A stretch of DNA of 64,000 nucleotides from Pseudomonadota bacterium (GCA_023387815.1 JAEWHK010000050.1:1-64000), one strand, 5' to 3'. Counted from the stretch's first letter, positions 43,824 to 53,073 are shown. Notes: a model not told the origin generated them from the letters alone. Numbers and translations are program-made.

Positions 43824-44690
43824 ATGTCTCTGGACTATGAACGGATCAAAAACTGGTCCTTTGCCGATATCCGGCACGAGTATGGCAAGCGTGATTGCAT
43901 CCTGTATGCACTGGGTATCGGCCTGGGCTCCGACCCGGTCGATCCATCACAACTGCAATTTGTCTACGAAAAGAATCTGCTGGCTTTTCCCACGATGAGC
44001 AGTATTCTCTGCTACCCGGGTTTCTGGATGCAGGATCCGGCAACAGGCATCGACTGGGTCAGACTGGTTCACGGTGAACAGCGCAGTGTCTGGCATAAAC
44101 CTTTGAAGACGGAAGCTGTACTTACCGGCAAGACCCATATTTCGCATGTCATTGACAAAGGGGCAGACAAGGGTGCCCTGGTGATTGCAGAACGCAATAT
44201 GTATGATGAGGACAATGCACTGGTAGCCACCATCCGGCAGTCCACTTTCTGTCGCGCCGATGGCGGTTTCGGCCAGGGAGATGCAGCACCCGAACCCCTC
44301 CCCAAGGTACCGCAGCGCGCTGTCGACATAGCATTTGAAGTGAAGACTGCGCCCAATTCAGCGATTCTGTATCGCCTGAATGCTGATCCGAATCCGCTGC
44401 ATATAGACCCGGAAATCGCCAGGGCTGCCGGTTTTGAACGACCCATTCTGCATGGCCTGTGCACCTACGGACACGCAGCCCGCGCCATCCTGCACACCTG
44501 CTGCGACGAGGATCCTGCCCGGCTCTATCGTTTCGATGCCCGATTTTCTGCACCAGTCTATCCCGGCGATACGCTGGCCTGCGAGATCTGGCGGGAAGGC
44601 ACGAAAGCGGTGCATTTTCAGGTACGGGCAAAAGAGCGGGACGTCATCGTCCTTAGCAACGGTTATGCCGAGCTACGTGAGGCTTCATAA
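43824..44690 (+). CDS. MaoC-family (3R)-specific enoyl-CoA hydratase, double hot-dog
   Basis: This 288-residue enzyme has two hot-dog domains, as in MFE-2-type hydratase 2. The catalytic segment YRLNADPNPLHIDPEIA (about residues 190-206) holds the hydratase-2 Asp/His pair, followed by RPILHGLCTYG. It adds water to trans-2-enoyl-CoA to give the (3R)-hydroxyacyl-CoA used by the SDR encoded just upstream. The ATG at 43824 has AAGGAG; the frame from 43722 overlaps the SDR gene and is rejected. A terminator follows. Confidence 0.92.
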   Translation: MSLDYERIKNWSFADIRHEYGKRDCILYALGIGLGSDPVDPSQLQFVYEKNLLAFPTMSSILCYPGFWMQDPATGIDWVRLVHGEQRSVWHKPLKTEAVLTGKTHISHVIDKGADKGALVIAERNMYDEDNALVATIRQSTFCRADGGFGQGDAAPEPLPKVPQRAVDIAFEVKTAPNSAILYRLNADPNPLHIDPEIARAAGFERPILHGLCTYGHAARAILHTCCDEDPARLYRFDARFSAPVYPGDTLACEIWREGTKAVHFQVRAKERDVIVLSNGYAELREAS

Positions 44691-44695
44691 CAAAA

Positions 44696-44719
44696 TGCCG
44701 GCTCGCGCCGGCACTTTTT
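44696..44719. terminator. Rho-independent terminator, probably bidirectional
   Basis: TGCCGGC (44696-44702) pairs perfectly with GCCGGCA (44707-44713) around TCGC, followed by CTTTTT on the plus strand and by TTTTG on the minus strand. It lies between the ends of the convergent MaoC and uppP genes and can serve both. Confidence 0.85.
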
Positions 44720-44744
44720 CAGAGAAATCAGATCGCCCGAAATA

Positions 44745-45599
44745 TTAACCGATCTGATTCCAGGCCCACAGACCCACGATCAGGCCAAAGACAATCCGGT
44801 ACCAGCCGAAAGGCCTATAGGACGAATTGGACAGGAAGCGCATAAGCGCGCGTACCACCAGCAGCGCGCTGATATAGGCCGCCACAAATCCCAGCGCTAC
44901 CGCCAGCAGATTGCTGTTAGTGAGCTCGCCGCCATGTTTGTACAGGCTAAGTACGGTGGCGGCAATCATGGTTGGCATGGCAAGAAAGAAGGAAAACTCA
45001 GTCGCCGTCTTGCGATGAATCCCAGCCATCATTCCTGAAATAATCGTAGCGCCTGAGCGAGATGTTCCTGGAATCATGGCCAGACATTGTGCAAATCCGA
45101 CCACCAGCGCCTGCTTCCAGGTAATGTCTTCAAGACGCTGCGTCTGATGCGCCAGTTCATGTTCCTGCAGCGTCGTGTGCTTGGCCATTGAAGGACGTCG
45201 TTCCACCCACAGCATGATCAGACCGCCAACCACAAGTGTGAATGCATACACCATGAATTTCCCATCCAGCAGCTGATTAATCTGATTGATCAGCAGCAGG
45301 CCAATAATGGCAGCAGGCAGAAAGGCGATGATCAGATTCATGGTAAAACGCTGTTCGGTTTTGTTGCCGGTAAACGTTCCCACAATGACCTCTCGCAGGC
45401 GCTGACGGTAGATCCACATCACGGCCAGGATTGAACCCAGCTGTATGACAATTTCATAGACCTTGAACTGGCCGGAGTCAAAACCGATCCAGTCGCCCAC
45501 AATCAGCAGGTGAGCTGTACTGGAGATCGGGAGAAACTCGGTGATGCCCTCTACCACGCCAAGGAAAACGGCTTTAATCAGATACCACACTTGATCCAT
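44745..45599 (-). CDS. uppP: undecaprenyl-diphosphatase
   Basis: UppP (BacA) dephosphorylates undecaprenyl diphosphate at the inner membrane to recycle the carrier lipid for cell-wall synthesis; overexpression gives bacitracin resistance. The 284-residue protein has several membrane helices, the Glu-rich motif GVVEGITEFLPISSTAH (about residues 14-30) and MIPGTSRSGATI (about residue 165). GGAG precedes the ATG at 45599. It is followed upstream on the same strand by suhB, 28 bases away. Confidence 0.96.
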   Translation of the reverse strand: MDQVWYLIKAVFLGVVEGITEFLPISSTAHLLIVGDWIGFDSGQFKVYEIVIQLGSILAVMWIYRQRLREVIVGTFTGNKTEQRFTMNLIIAFLPAAIIGLLLINQINQLLDGKFMVYAFTLVVGGLIMLWVERRPSMAKHTTLQEHELAHQTQRLEDITWKQALVVGFAQCLAMIPGTSRSGATIISGMMAGIHRKTATEFSFFLAMPTMIAATVLSLYKHGGELTNSNLLAVALGFVAAYISALLVVRALMRFLSNSSYRPFGWYRIVFGLIVGLWAWNQIG

Positions 45600-45627
45600 A
45601 ACAGCTGACTCCAAACCGGCAGTAAAT

Positions 45628-46422
45628 TTATTGCTTCAGTGACATGAGCATTTGGGTGAAAATCTTGGGACTGGCGGCCAGAACATTGCCTGTTTTCTGC
45701 CAGGTCTGTTCGCCTTCGAAGTCCCCGATCAGACCGCCTGCCTCCAGAATCAGCAGGCTGCCAGCCGCCAGATCCCAGGGTTTCAGGTGCACGCCGCAGT
45801 AACCATCGAAACGGCCGGCCGCCACGTAAGCCAGTTCAAGTACTGTTGCGCCCAGGCGGCGGAATCCCGAACATTCGTCAACCAGGCCATAGAACCGCTC
45901 GGCACCGGTACGACTGGACCCGGAGACGGAAGGAAAACGGCCGGCAATGAGAGCATCAGTAAAGCGGGTGCGCGTGCCGACACGAACGCGGCGGTCATTC
46001 AGGAACGCGCCGCTGCCACGGGTAGCGGTAAACATTTCATTGCGTGCCGGGTCGTAGACGACGGCCTGGGTGACCACGCCTTTGTGCAACAGGGCAATGG
46101 ACACGGCATAATTGGGAAAGCCATGCACAAAATTGGTTGTGCCATCCAGCGGATCGATAACCCATTGATATTCCGGCACTTCGTTCTCTTTGTCCTTGGG
46201 GCCGGGAATATGGCCGGACTCCTCTCCCAGGAAAGCATGGTCCGGATAGGCTTCGCGCAACACCTCGATGATCGCCTGTTCTGCATTCCGATCGATTTCG
46301 GTAACATAATCGTTGGGTCCCTTGCGGGCAATCTGGACTTTGTCCAGATCGAGACTACCACGATTGATAATGGCGCCAGCACGGCGGGCGGCGCGTACGG
46401 CGATGGTGAGCATGGGTTGCAT
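45628..46422 (-). CDS. suhB: inositol-1-monophosphatase family protein (SuhB-like)
   Basis: This 264-residue Mg-dependent phosphatase has the family motifs FLGEESG (about residue 65), WVIDPLDGTTNFVHGFP (about residue 84) and WDLAAGSLLILEAGG (about residue 215). SuhB hydrolyses inositol monophosphate and in E. coli also helps rRNA antitermination complexes. Its start at 46422 fits the standard N terminus; the longer frame to 46515 lacks similarity. It is divergent from trmJ, an order common in this family of bacteria. Confidence 0.93.
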   Translation of the reverse strand: MQPMLTIAVRAARRAGAIINRGSLDLDKVQIARKGPNDYVTEIDRNAEQAIIEVLREAYPDHAFLGEESGHIPGPKDKENEVPEYQWVIDPLDGTTNFVHGFPNYAVSIALLHKGVVTQAVVYDPARNEMFTATRGSGAFLNDRRVRVGTRTRFTDALIAGRFPSVSGSSRTGAERFYGLVDECSGFRRLGATVLELAYVAAGRFDGYCGVHLKPWDLAAGSLLILEAGGLIGDFEGEQTWQKTGNVLAASPKIFTQMLMSLKQ

Positions 46423-46533
46423 AACTGTCCAGACTTCGGTTGAGTAGTAAAATACGCATTTTAATGGTTTGTAAAGCAGACTTCTGCAAATCCATTCATT
46501 TCCAACCATATTCATGCCACTAGAAGGAAGCCT

Positions 46534-47391
46534 ATGTCACCGCTGCATAACCGGGTCCGCTTTATTATGGTGTCGCCCACCCATCCCGGTAACGTGGGTT
46601 CCGCCGCCAGGGCAATCAAAAACATGGGGTTTGGCGAGCTTGTGCTGGTCAGTCCCCGGGACCCGGAGGTGCTGCAAAGCGAAGAAGCGGTGGCGCTGGC
46701 CAGCGGGGCGACCGATATCCTGGAAACTGCGCAAATTGCGCCTGATCTGGACACGGCTCTGACCGGCATTACCCTGGCCTTTGCGCTGACCGCGCGCAGC
46801 CGCGATATGGGGCCGCCATCGCTGGATATCCGGCAGACAGCCCAGCTATCGCGCACCCATCTGCACAACCATGCCGATACCCGTATTGCCATTGTGCTGG
46901 GCACCGAGCGCACCGGGCTGGATAATGACGATATCAGTCGCTGCCATCGCATTTGTCATATTCCTGCTAATCCGCAATACAGCTCGCTGAACGTCTCACA
47001 GGCACTACTGCTGGCAGCATGGGAACTCAACTACGCCATGCAGTCGCCTCCGGCACCAAAACATTTTGGCTCCGCTGCCGATAGCCACGTGGGGCACGAT
47101 ATCGCCCTGGATGCTATGCTCAGCCATGCGGCAGAATCTGCCCCTTCTGCTGCCCCGCTTTCTTCAGCGGCCATCGAGGCGCGCGATTACGCCACCGCCG
47201 AAAAGGTAGAGGCATTCATCAATCATTGGGAAAGTGCGCTGATCGGGATTGATTTTCTGAATCCCAACCATCCGAAAAAGCTGATGCCGCGCATGCGCTA
47301 TATGTTTACGCGCATCCATATGACGCAGGAAGAGGTCGATATGATGCGCGGCGTGTGTACGAATATTCTGAAGACCGTCTATAGACCTTAG
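46534..47391 (+). CDS. trmJ: tRNA (cytidine/uridine-2'-O-)-methyltransferase TrmJ
   Basis: TrmJ methylates the 2'-OH of nucleotide 32 in tRNAs. The 285-residue SPOUT enzyme shows the N-terminal motif MVSPTHPGNVGSAARAIKN (about residues 12-30), the knot motif LGTERTGLDNDD (about residue 115) and SSLNVSQALLLAAWEL. AAGGAAG precedes the ATG. It starts 111 bases from suhB on the other strand, and its 3' end overlaps that of the MscS gene by four bases. Confidence 0.94.
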   Translation: MSPLHNRVRFIMVSPTHPGNVGSAARAIKNMGFGELVLVSPRDPEVLQSEEAVALASGATDILETAQIAPDLDTALTGITLAFALTARSRDMGPPSLDIRQTAQLSRTHLHNHADTRIAIVLGTERTGLDNDDISRCHRICHIPANPQYSSLNVSQALLLAAWELNYAMQSPPAPKHFGSAADSHVGHDIALDAMLSHAAESAPSAAPLSSAAIEARDYATAEKVEAFINHWESALIGIDFLNPNHPKKLMPRMRYMFTRIHMTQEEVDMMRGVCTNILKTVYRP

Positions 47392-48215
47392 CTCGCAGCC
47401 GGTGCTCTTGCGTCCACGGCAACCCGCAAGGGCAACGGACTCTGGAAGCCTTCGCTTTCCAGGCGCGCCTGCACTTCCCGGTTCAAATCGTTCTGCAGAT
47501 CGGTAAAATCGCCGGCTGCCGACCAGACCCTGAGGGTCAGGGTCACGGTTCCGTCCTTGCGATCACTCACAAAAACGGTAGGTTCGGGCATTTTCAATGC
47601 GGTGGGCTGTTCGTCGATCAGCTTGCGCAGCACCGTAATGGCGCGATTCACATCTTCGCCATAACGAATGAACGCAGGAACATCCATACGACGATTGTGA
47701 TTACGACTCAGATTGGTGATATTGCCGTTCCAGACTGTACTATTGGGTATGGTGACCTGAATGCCATCGCCCTGCACAATACGGGTCAGAAACAACCCCA
47801 CCTCATCCACCGTGCCGGAAATGCCGCCAGCAACGGTCACGCTTTCGCCGGCACGTAGGGGCCGCAGGCCAAGCAGCATGATACCGGCGGCAATATTTTG
47901 CAGCGTTCCCTGCAGGGCCAGGCCAATGGCCAGACCTGCAGCACCCAGAACGGCAATCAGACTGGCGGTCTGCACGCCAAACTGTGACAGCACGGCAATA
48001 ATGGTGAATATGCGGATACTCCAGATCACCACGGTACGCAACATGGGGATGATGGTCGGATCGATCCGGTCTGATCGGGCGCTCAAGCGCTGTACCAGAT
48101 TGCCCAGCCACCGGGATACGGCCCAGCCGATGACAAGAATGGCCAGCGCAACTACCATGTCAATGGCAAACCGCTGGAAATAAGGCCAGAAACTCTCTAT
48201 GTGCTGTATGTCCAT
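47388..48215 (-). CDS. mscS: MscS-family mechanosensitive ion channel
   Basis: This 275-residue inner-membrane channel has three helices near the N terminus, including the pore helix (GAAGLAIGLALQGTLQNIAAG, about residues 92-112), followed by the beta domain and C-terminal region of MscS. It releases solutes on hypoosmotic shock. Length equals that of E. coli MscS. GGGAG stands before the ATG at 48215. An osmolyte importer (ehu) is encoded a few kilobases away, but there is no direct link. Confidence 0.93.
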   Translation of the reverse strand: MDIQHIESFWPYFQRFAIDMVVALAILVIGWAVSRWLGNLVQRLSARSDRIDPTIIPMLRTVVIWSIRIFTIIAVLSQFGVQTASLIAVLGAAGLAIGLALQGTLQNIAAGIMLLGLRPLRAGESVTVAGGISGTVDEVGLFLTRIVQGDGIQVTIPNSTVWNGNITNLSRNHNRRMDVPAFIRYGEDVNRAITVLRKLIDEQPTALKMPEPTVFVSDRKDGTVTLTLRVWSAAGDFTDLQNDLNREVQARLESEGFQSPLPLRVAVDARAPAAS

Positions 48216-48433
48216 CTATTACTCCCTTCACGATGTCATGCGTTTACGTTCCGCCCCGGACCGGGGCCGGGATGATAAGCCCCAGTCACAATGGCGGACT
48301 TTCGATGTGGCAGGATTTTAACGTGTCATAATGACAGAATATACTTCAGGACAGTAAAGCGGCGTCAATTTCAGTCAGGATTTTTGCTGAATGCGGGCCG
48401 CCTCCCGATGACCGCTACAACGCATGCATACTC

Positions 48434-49927
48434 ATGAGTACACCGCAAAGTCCGCCTTCGACCTTTTATTCTCCTAAAAGAATTGGTTTTTCCAGTTTTC
48501 GTGATCCGGCTCTGGCCTACGAAGAACTGTTGCGAATTTACGAACGTAATACGCTGTTCATTCGCGAATCCTTTTACCGTTATGTCAGCGGCGAAACCAC
48601 TCCGGCCCGCCGTACGCGCGCCTGTTACCCGGCCATCCGACTTCATGTCCCGGATCATCAGGAAGTGGATTCACGTCTGTCATATGGACATACCACGGAA
48701 CCCGGTCTGTACCAGACGACCGTCACGCAACCCCAGCATTTTCGCAGTTATCTGCTGGAGCAGATTGCACTGATCATGAAAAACCACCAGCTTGCCGTCG
48801 AAGTGGGCGAGTCTGATGTTCCCATTCCGCTGCATTTTGCCTTCACCGGCGGCCAGTACGTGGAAGGCGTTTACGCTGATACGATTGGCGCTTCGCTCAG
48901 AAATTATTTTGATGTGCCTGACCTGGCGGTCATGGATGACGCCATTGTCAACGGCACCCTGCGTGAAGAACCTGGTCTGCCTCGTCCCCTGGCGCCATTC
49001 ACTGCGCCCCGAATCGATTATTCCCTGCATCGGCTGCAGCACTACACGGCGACGGCGCCTGAGCACTTCCAGAATTTCGTTCTGTTCACCAATTATCAGT
49101 TTTATGTGGATGAGTTCGTAAACCGGGCCGCACAACTGATAGAGGATGCTTCTTCGGGTTACAGTTCGCTGGTTGAACCCGGCAACCATATCACCCGCAA
49201 GGGTCAGTCTGAACCGACTCAGAAACTGCAACGACTGCCGCAAATGCCGGCGTACCACCTGAAACGCGAAGACGGCAACGGCATCACACTTGTGAATATC
49301 GGCGTGGGTCCGTCCAATGCCAAAACTATTACCGACCACATTGCCACACTGCGTCCTTCTGCCTGGATTATGCTTGGCCATTGCGCAGGTCTGCGCAATA
49401 CGCAACGTCTGGGTGATTATGTGCTCGCGCACGGTTATGTGCGGGAAGACCATGTGCTCGATGCCGACCTCCCCCTGTGGGTACCTGTACCGCCGCTGGC
49501 TGAAATCCAGATTGCACTGGAACATGCGGTGGAAGAAATTTCAGGTCTGTCCGATTGGGAACTCAAGCGTATTATGCGCACGGGAACCGTTGCCACCATC
49601 GATAACCGGAACTGGGAATTGCGCGACCAGCATGAACCGGTACAGCGCTTCTCTCAATCCAGGGCGATCGCACTTGACATGGAATCGGCCACCATTGCCG
49701 CCAATGGTTTTCGCTTCCGCGTTCCTTATGGAACCCTGCTTTGCGTCTCCGACAAACCGTTGCATGGTGAACTGAAACTGCCCGGCATGGCTTCCGACTT
49801 CTATCGCAAGCAGGTCAGCCAGCATTTGCGCATCGGCATGCTCGCGCTTGAAAAATTGCGCGAAATGCCTCGCGAACGCCTTCATTCGCGCAAGCTGCGC
49901 AGCTTTATCGAAACTGCCTTCAAGTAG
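48434..49927 (+). CDS. amn: AMP nucleosidase
   Basis: Amn hydrolyses AMP to adenine and ribose 5-phosphate, adjusting the adenylate pool. The 497-residue protein has an N-terminal Amn-specific domain and a C-terminal nucleoside phosphorylase-like domain (from about residue 290: VNIGVGPSNAKTITDHI, then IMLGHCAGLR; ALDMESATIAANGFR near 410). The ATG at 48434 gives the usual start, though no clear ribosome binding site is seen. Its stop codon lies in a 17-bp tandem repeat that extends into the next gene's start. Confidence 0.95.
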   Translation: MSTPQSPPSTFYSPKRIGFSSFRDPALAYEELLRIYERNTLFIRESFYRYVSGETTPARRTRACYPAIRLHVPDHQEVDSRLSYGHTTEPGLYQTTVTQPQHFRSYLLEQIALIMKNHQLAVEVGESDVPIPLHFAFTGGQYVEGVYADTIGASLRNYFDVPDLAVMDDAIVNGTLREEPGLPRPLAPFTAPRIDYSLHRLQHYTATAPEHFQNFVLFTNYQFYVDEFVNRAAQLIEDASSGYSSLVEPGNHITRKGQSEPTQKLQRLPQMPAYHLKREDGNGITLVNIGVGPSNAKTITDHIATLRPSAWIMLGHCAGLRNTQRLGDYVLAHGYVREDHVLDADLPLWVPVPPLAEIQIALEHAVEEISGLSDWELKRIMRTGTVATIDNRNWELRDQHEPVQRFSQSRAIALDMESATIAANGFRFRVPYGTLLCVSDKPLHGELKLPGMASDFYRKQVSQHLRIGMLALEKLREMPRERLHSRKLRSFIETAFK

Positions 49928-49954
49928 GTTGTCATTTCAAGTAGGTTGTCATTT
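49921..49954 (+). repeat. 17-bp tandem duplication at the amn stop
   Basis: CAAGTAGGTTGTCATTT occurs twice in direct succession (49921-49937 and 49938-49954). The first copy contains the amn stop TAG. The second lies just before the likely TTG start of the AEC transporter gene and duplicates the AGGTT that could serve as a weak ribosome binding site. Confidence 0.9.
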
Positions 49955-50883
49955 TGAGTGCCGTTATCAATTCCGCTTTCCCGGTCTTTGCGTTGATCCT
50001 GATCGGGTATATAGCTGCGCGTCGGCAGATTCTGCCCGAACAGGCCAGCCAGCATCTGAACAGTTACGTTGTCTGGCTTGCATTGCCCGCCCTGATGTTC
50101 TATTCCATGGCCAGCGTGGGCTGGGAAGAACTGAACCAGCTGCCGTTCATTCTTGCTACCGTCATCGGCATGGTATCAACGTTTGCCCTGTTCATGATTT
50201 GGCAACGACGTCGCTTCCATCCCGCGGACAATAGCGTTGCCAGTCTGGCTGCCTCTTACAGCAACAGTGGTTATATGGGACTGCCACTGTGCATGCTCGC
50301 CTATGGACAGGCTGGCGTGACGCCCGTCATTATCTCGATGATTCTGACCGCCTGCGTGCTGTTTGCCCTGTCCATTATTTGTCTGGAAACCGGTCTGCAA
50401 AAGCATCTGAGCATCTGGACCAGCATGCTTCACACGGCCAAAGCGCTGGCAAAGAATCCGCTCATTGTGGCTCCCGTTGCGGGAATGATTGTGTCGGGCC
50501 TGGGTATTACGCTACCGGTTTCGATCTCGGAACTGGCCCGGCTGCTGGGCAACTCTGCCAGTCCCTGTGCGCTGGTCACCATCGGACTTTTTCTTGCGCA
50601 GACACGCAGCAATCGAATTCATCCTGCATTGGGCGCGGTCCTGTTCATGAAAATGCTTTTTCTGCCGATTGTCACCGCCGTGCTGGCATTCTGGGTGTTT
50701 GATATGCCGTCTGTGCAACGGGAAGCCGCTGTGCTGCTGGCCGCCCTTCCCATCGGCACGGGTCCGTTCATGCTGGCAACCATGTACGACCGGGACACGG
50801 AACTGGTATCACAATCGATATTTATTTCAACCATCATCTCGGTAGTCAGTGTTTCCTTGCTGCTGGCCTATTTTCACCGATAG
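49954..50883 (+). CDS. AEC-family transporter (auxin efflux carrier type)
   Basis: This 309-residue inner-membrane protein has about 10 helices and the AEC/BASS-like repeat pattern (SYSNSGYMGLPL near residue 97, GTGPFMLATMY near residue 269). Bacterial members move organic acids such as malate, malonate or amino acid derivatives. The most likely start is TTG at 49954, right after the tandem repeat that separates it from amn. It may be co-transcribed with amn, although no functional link is known. Confidence 0.88.
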   Translation: MSAVINSAFPVFALILIGYIAARRQILPEQASQHLNSYVVWLALPALMFYSMASVGWEELNQLPFILATVIGMVSTFALFMIWQRRRFHPADNSVASLAASYSNSGYMGLPLCMLAYGQAGVTPVIISMILTACVLFALSIICLETGLQKHLSIWTSMLHTAKALAKNPLIVAPVAGMIVSGLGITLPVSISELARLLGNSASPCALVTIGLFLAQTRSNRIHPALGAVLFMKMLFLPIVTAVLAFWVFDMPSVQREAAVLLAALPIGTGPFMLATMYDRDTELVSQSIFISTIISVVSVSLLLAYFHR

Positions 50884-51054
50884 CTGTCGTCATGGCGCAG
50901 CCGTTTTATCGCACGGCGTCGCCGCCCACCGGTACAGTTCTATGCGTATCGGTGCTGCACAAGGTAATATACAGTTTTGCATACCAGGCTGGTCATTGGC
51001 GTCCGTTCTTTATCGCGCGATTCCCGGCCTGTTTCGAATGCCGGGGAGCATGAC

Positions 51055-52017
51055 ATGAAGCCTTCAATTGTGATACTGGATGACTGGGAACGCGGACTCA
51101 CGCGACTTGTTGACTGGTCTGATATACAGAATCGCAGTCAGTTGACTATCCATCATGAGCGCTTGCGTGACGCGCAGCTGATCGAGGCGCTCAAGGATGC
51201 GCAATGCGTTGTGCTGATGCGGGATCGGACACCGTTTCCCAAATCATTGATCGCGCAGCTGCCCAATCTCAAACGTATTATTTTTACCGGCACGCGCAAT
51301 AACACGCTGGATCAGGCCGCCGCACAGGAAGCCGGAATTGGAGTCACACCCACCGAGTTCGGTCCCTCCAAGGCAAGTACCTGCGAACTGGCCTGGTCGC
51401 TGATTCTGGCATCTCTGAAAAAATTGCCAGACCTGTTCATGACATCTGCGCAGTCCCCATGGCGCAGTCAGGCCATCCGCGAACATCTGCCTGAAGTCCT
51501 GGAAGGCAAGACACTGGGACTGATTGGCCTGGGTCATATTGGAAAACGCATGGCCGCAGTCGGACGCGCCTTCGGCATGAAAATCCAGGTCTGGAGTCCG
51601 CACATGACACAGGAACGCGCCCGCGAAGAAGATGCCACAGCGGTCTCTCTAGAAACCTTGCTGTCCACATCGGATGTGGTCTCTCTGCATATTGTGGTGT
51701 CAGATTCCACACGCAAGCTGCTCAATAGCAGGACACTACCGCTTATGCAGCCCGGATCGCTTCTGGTCAATACCTCCCGATCCACGCTGATTGACACGCC
51801 GGCGCTGGTTCAGGCCCTGGCTGATGGCCGCCCCGGCTTTGCGGCGCTGGACGTCTTTGACGATGAACCTGGAGCCAATCCGGAATTGCTGGGCTTGCCC
51901 AACGTAATGTTGACGCCGCATATGGGCTTTGTCAGTGAGCAGGTGTATCGCAAGTTCGCCGGCAACGTTCAGGAACAACTGATACATTGGCTCAATGAAA
52001 ACGGTGATCGCAACTGA
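51055..52017 (+). CDS. D-isomer-specific 2-hydroxyacid dehydrogenase family protein
   Basis: This 320-residue NAD(P)-dependent enzyme has the family's two Rossmann-like domains: GLIGLGHIGKRMAAVGRAFG (about residues 155-174), the catalytic Arg in NTSRSTLID (about residue 240), the Glu near DDEPGA and the His in LTPHMGFV. It reduces 2-oxoacids or oxidises D-2-hydroxyacids in the cytoplasm, or could act on phosphoglycerate-like compounds. GGGGAG precedes the ATG at 51055; the frame from 50977 is rejected. It stands alone between the AEC gene and the ehu operon. Confidence 0.92.
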   Translation: MKPSIVILDDWERGLTRLVDWSDIQNRSQLTIHHERLRDAQLIEALKDAQCVVLMRDRTPFPKSLIAQLPNLKRIIFTGTRNNTLDQAAAQEAGIGVTPTEFGPSKASTCELAWSLILASLKKLPDLFMTSAQSPWRSQAIREHLPEVLEGKTLGLIGLGHIGKRMAAVGRAFGMKIQVWSPHMTQERAREEDATAVSLETLLSTSDVVSLHIVVSDSTRKLLNSRTLPLMQPGSLLVNTSRSTLIDTPALVQALADGRPGFAALDVFDDEPGANPELLGLPNVMLTPHMGFVSEQVYRKFAGNVQEQLIHWLNENGDRN

Positions 52018-52197
52018 TCGCTTTCAGGTGCAGGACTTCGTTCTGCTCAATATTTTTTTCATATCTGGTTATCGCGCCTCTCGATTGCTCATGTTCGTAC
52101 GGCTCGATAACCACTGCACGTGATACTCGTTACCTAATGCTCTTGCATCTCGACTGCCGACGCTTGTGCTACGATAAATGCTCGTGCAGTTCGATAA

Positions 52198-53073
52198 TCA
52201 GTGCTGCTCGATGAAGCTCTTCAGGAATTCCTGAGTGCGTGGTTCCTGAGGATTGGTCAGGACCTCTTCCGGCGTGCCCTGCTCCACAATCTTGCCTTTG
52301 TCAAAGAAACAGACACGATCGGAAATCTGCTTGGCAAATTGCATCTCATGCGTCACCAGCAGCATAGTCAGTTCATCTTCTTCCGACAGACGCTGGATGA
52401 CGTTAAGCACTTCACCCACCAGTTCAGGATCCAGGGACGATGTCGGCTCGTCAAACAACATGATATTGGGTTTCATCGCCAGCGCGCGGGCGATGGCCAC
52501 ACGCTGTTGCTGTCCACCCGAGAGCTGGCTGGGAAATTTATCACTCTGATCTGACAGTCCCACCAGTTCCAGATACCTGTCTGCGCGTTCGTTGGCTTCT
52601 TCCTTGGACAGTTTCAGAACCTGAACCGGCGCTTCGGTCACATTGCGACGCACGGTCATATGCGGGAACAGATTGAACTGCTGGAACACCATACCCATTT
52701 CCTTGCGCATTTCACGCAGATGATCCTCACCGGCAGGTACCAGTTCGCCGTTTTTCTCTTCATGCCATAACGGTTTACCGGTCACATAAATGACACCATC
52801 ATTGATGTTTTCAAGTGTCATCAGAATGCGCAACACTGTGGATTTACCAGAACCGGAAGGTCCGATAATCGTGACTTTCTCGCCTTTTTGCACCTCGAAA
52901 TCCAGTTCATCAAGAACGGTCACATCACCGAATTTCTTGATAACCTTTTCAAAGCGGATAATGGGTTCGCCGGTGTCAAGGCGCGCTGCCTCACCATCCA
53001 CGTTCACAATATCTTCCTGCTGCCCCTCGACGGAGACAGGCGTCTGGTTTTCATTATTTATCGGATTGTTCAT
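52198..53073 (-). CDS. ehuA: ABC transporter ATP-binding protein, ectoine/hydroxyectoine type
   Basis: This 291-residue ATPase of the polar amino acid uptake type has Walker A GPSGSGKST (about residue 74), the Q-loop MVFQQFNLFP, the signature LSGGQQQRVAIARAL (about residue 184) and Walker B MLFDEPTSSLD. An N-terminal extension of about 35 residues is polar and lacks the ABC fold. Its ATG overlaps the stop of the upstream permease gene by four bases. It powers import of the ligand caught by EhuB. Confidence 0.88.
   Translation of the reverse strand: MNNPINNENQTPVSVEGQQEDIVNVDGEAARLDTGEPIIRFEKVIKKFGDVTVLDELDFEVQKGEKVTIIGPSGSGKSTVLRILMTLENINDGVIYVTGKPLWHEEKNGELVPAGEDHLREMRKEMGMVFQQFNLFPHMTVRRNVTEAPVQVLKLSKEEANERADRYLELVGLSDQSDKFPSQLSGGQQQRVAIARALAMKPNIMLFDEPTSSLDPELVGEVLNVIQRLSEEDELTMLLVTHEMQFAKQISDRVCFFDKGKIVEQGTPEEVLTNPQEPRTQEFLKSFIEQH

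Noticed and set aside
34275..44690. A phenylacetate (paa) degradation operon
   Set aside because: Only a PaaG-like crotonase is present; the epoxidase, ligase and ring-opening genes are absent.
45652..46443. 263-codon plus-strand frame across suhB
   Set aside because: It is antisense to a well supported gene and has no recognisable protein features. Long antisense frames are common in GC-rich coding DNA.
48680..49525. 281-codon minus-strand frame inside amn
   Set aside because: Antisense shadow of a clear AMP nucleosidase gene, with no family motifs or ribosome binding site.
52102..52204. Similar 16-bp segments GCTCGATAACCACTGC and GTTCGATAATCAGTGC after the ehu operon
   Set aside because: Three of 16 bases differ and no further copies are evident; probably chance similarity in a non-coding stretch.
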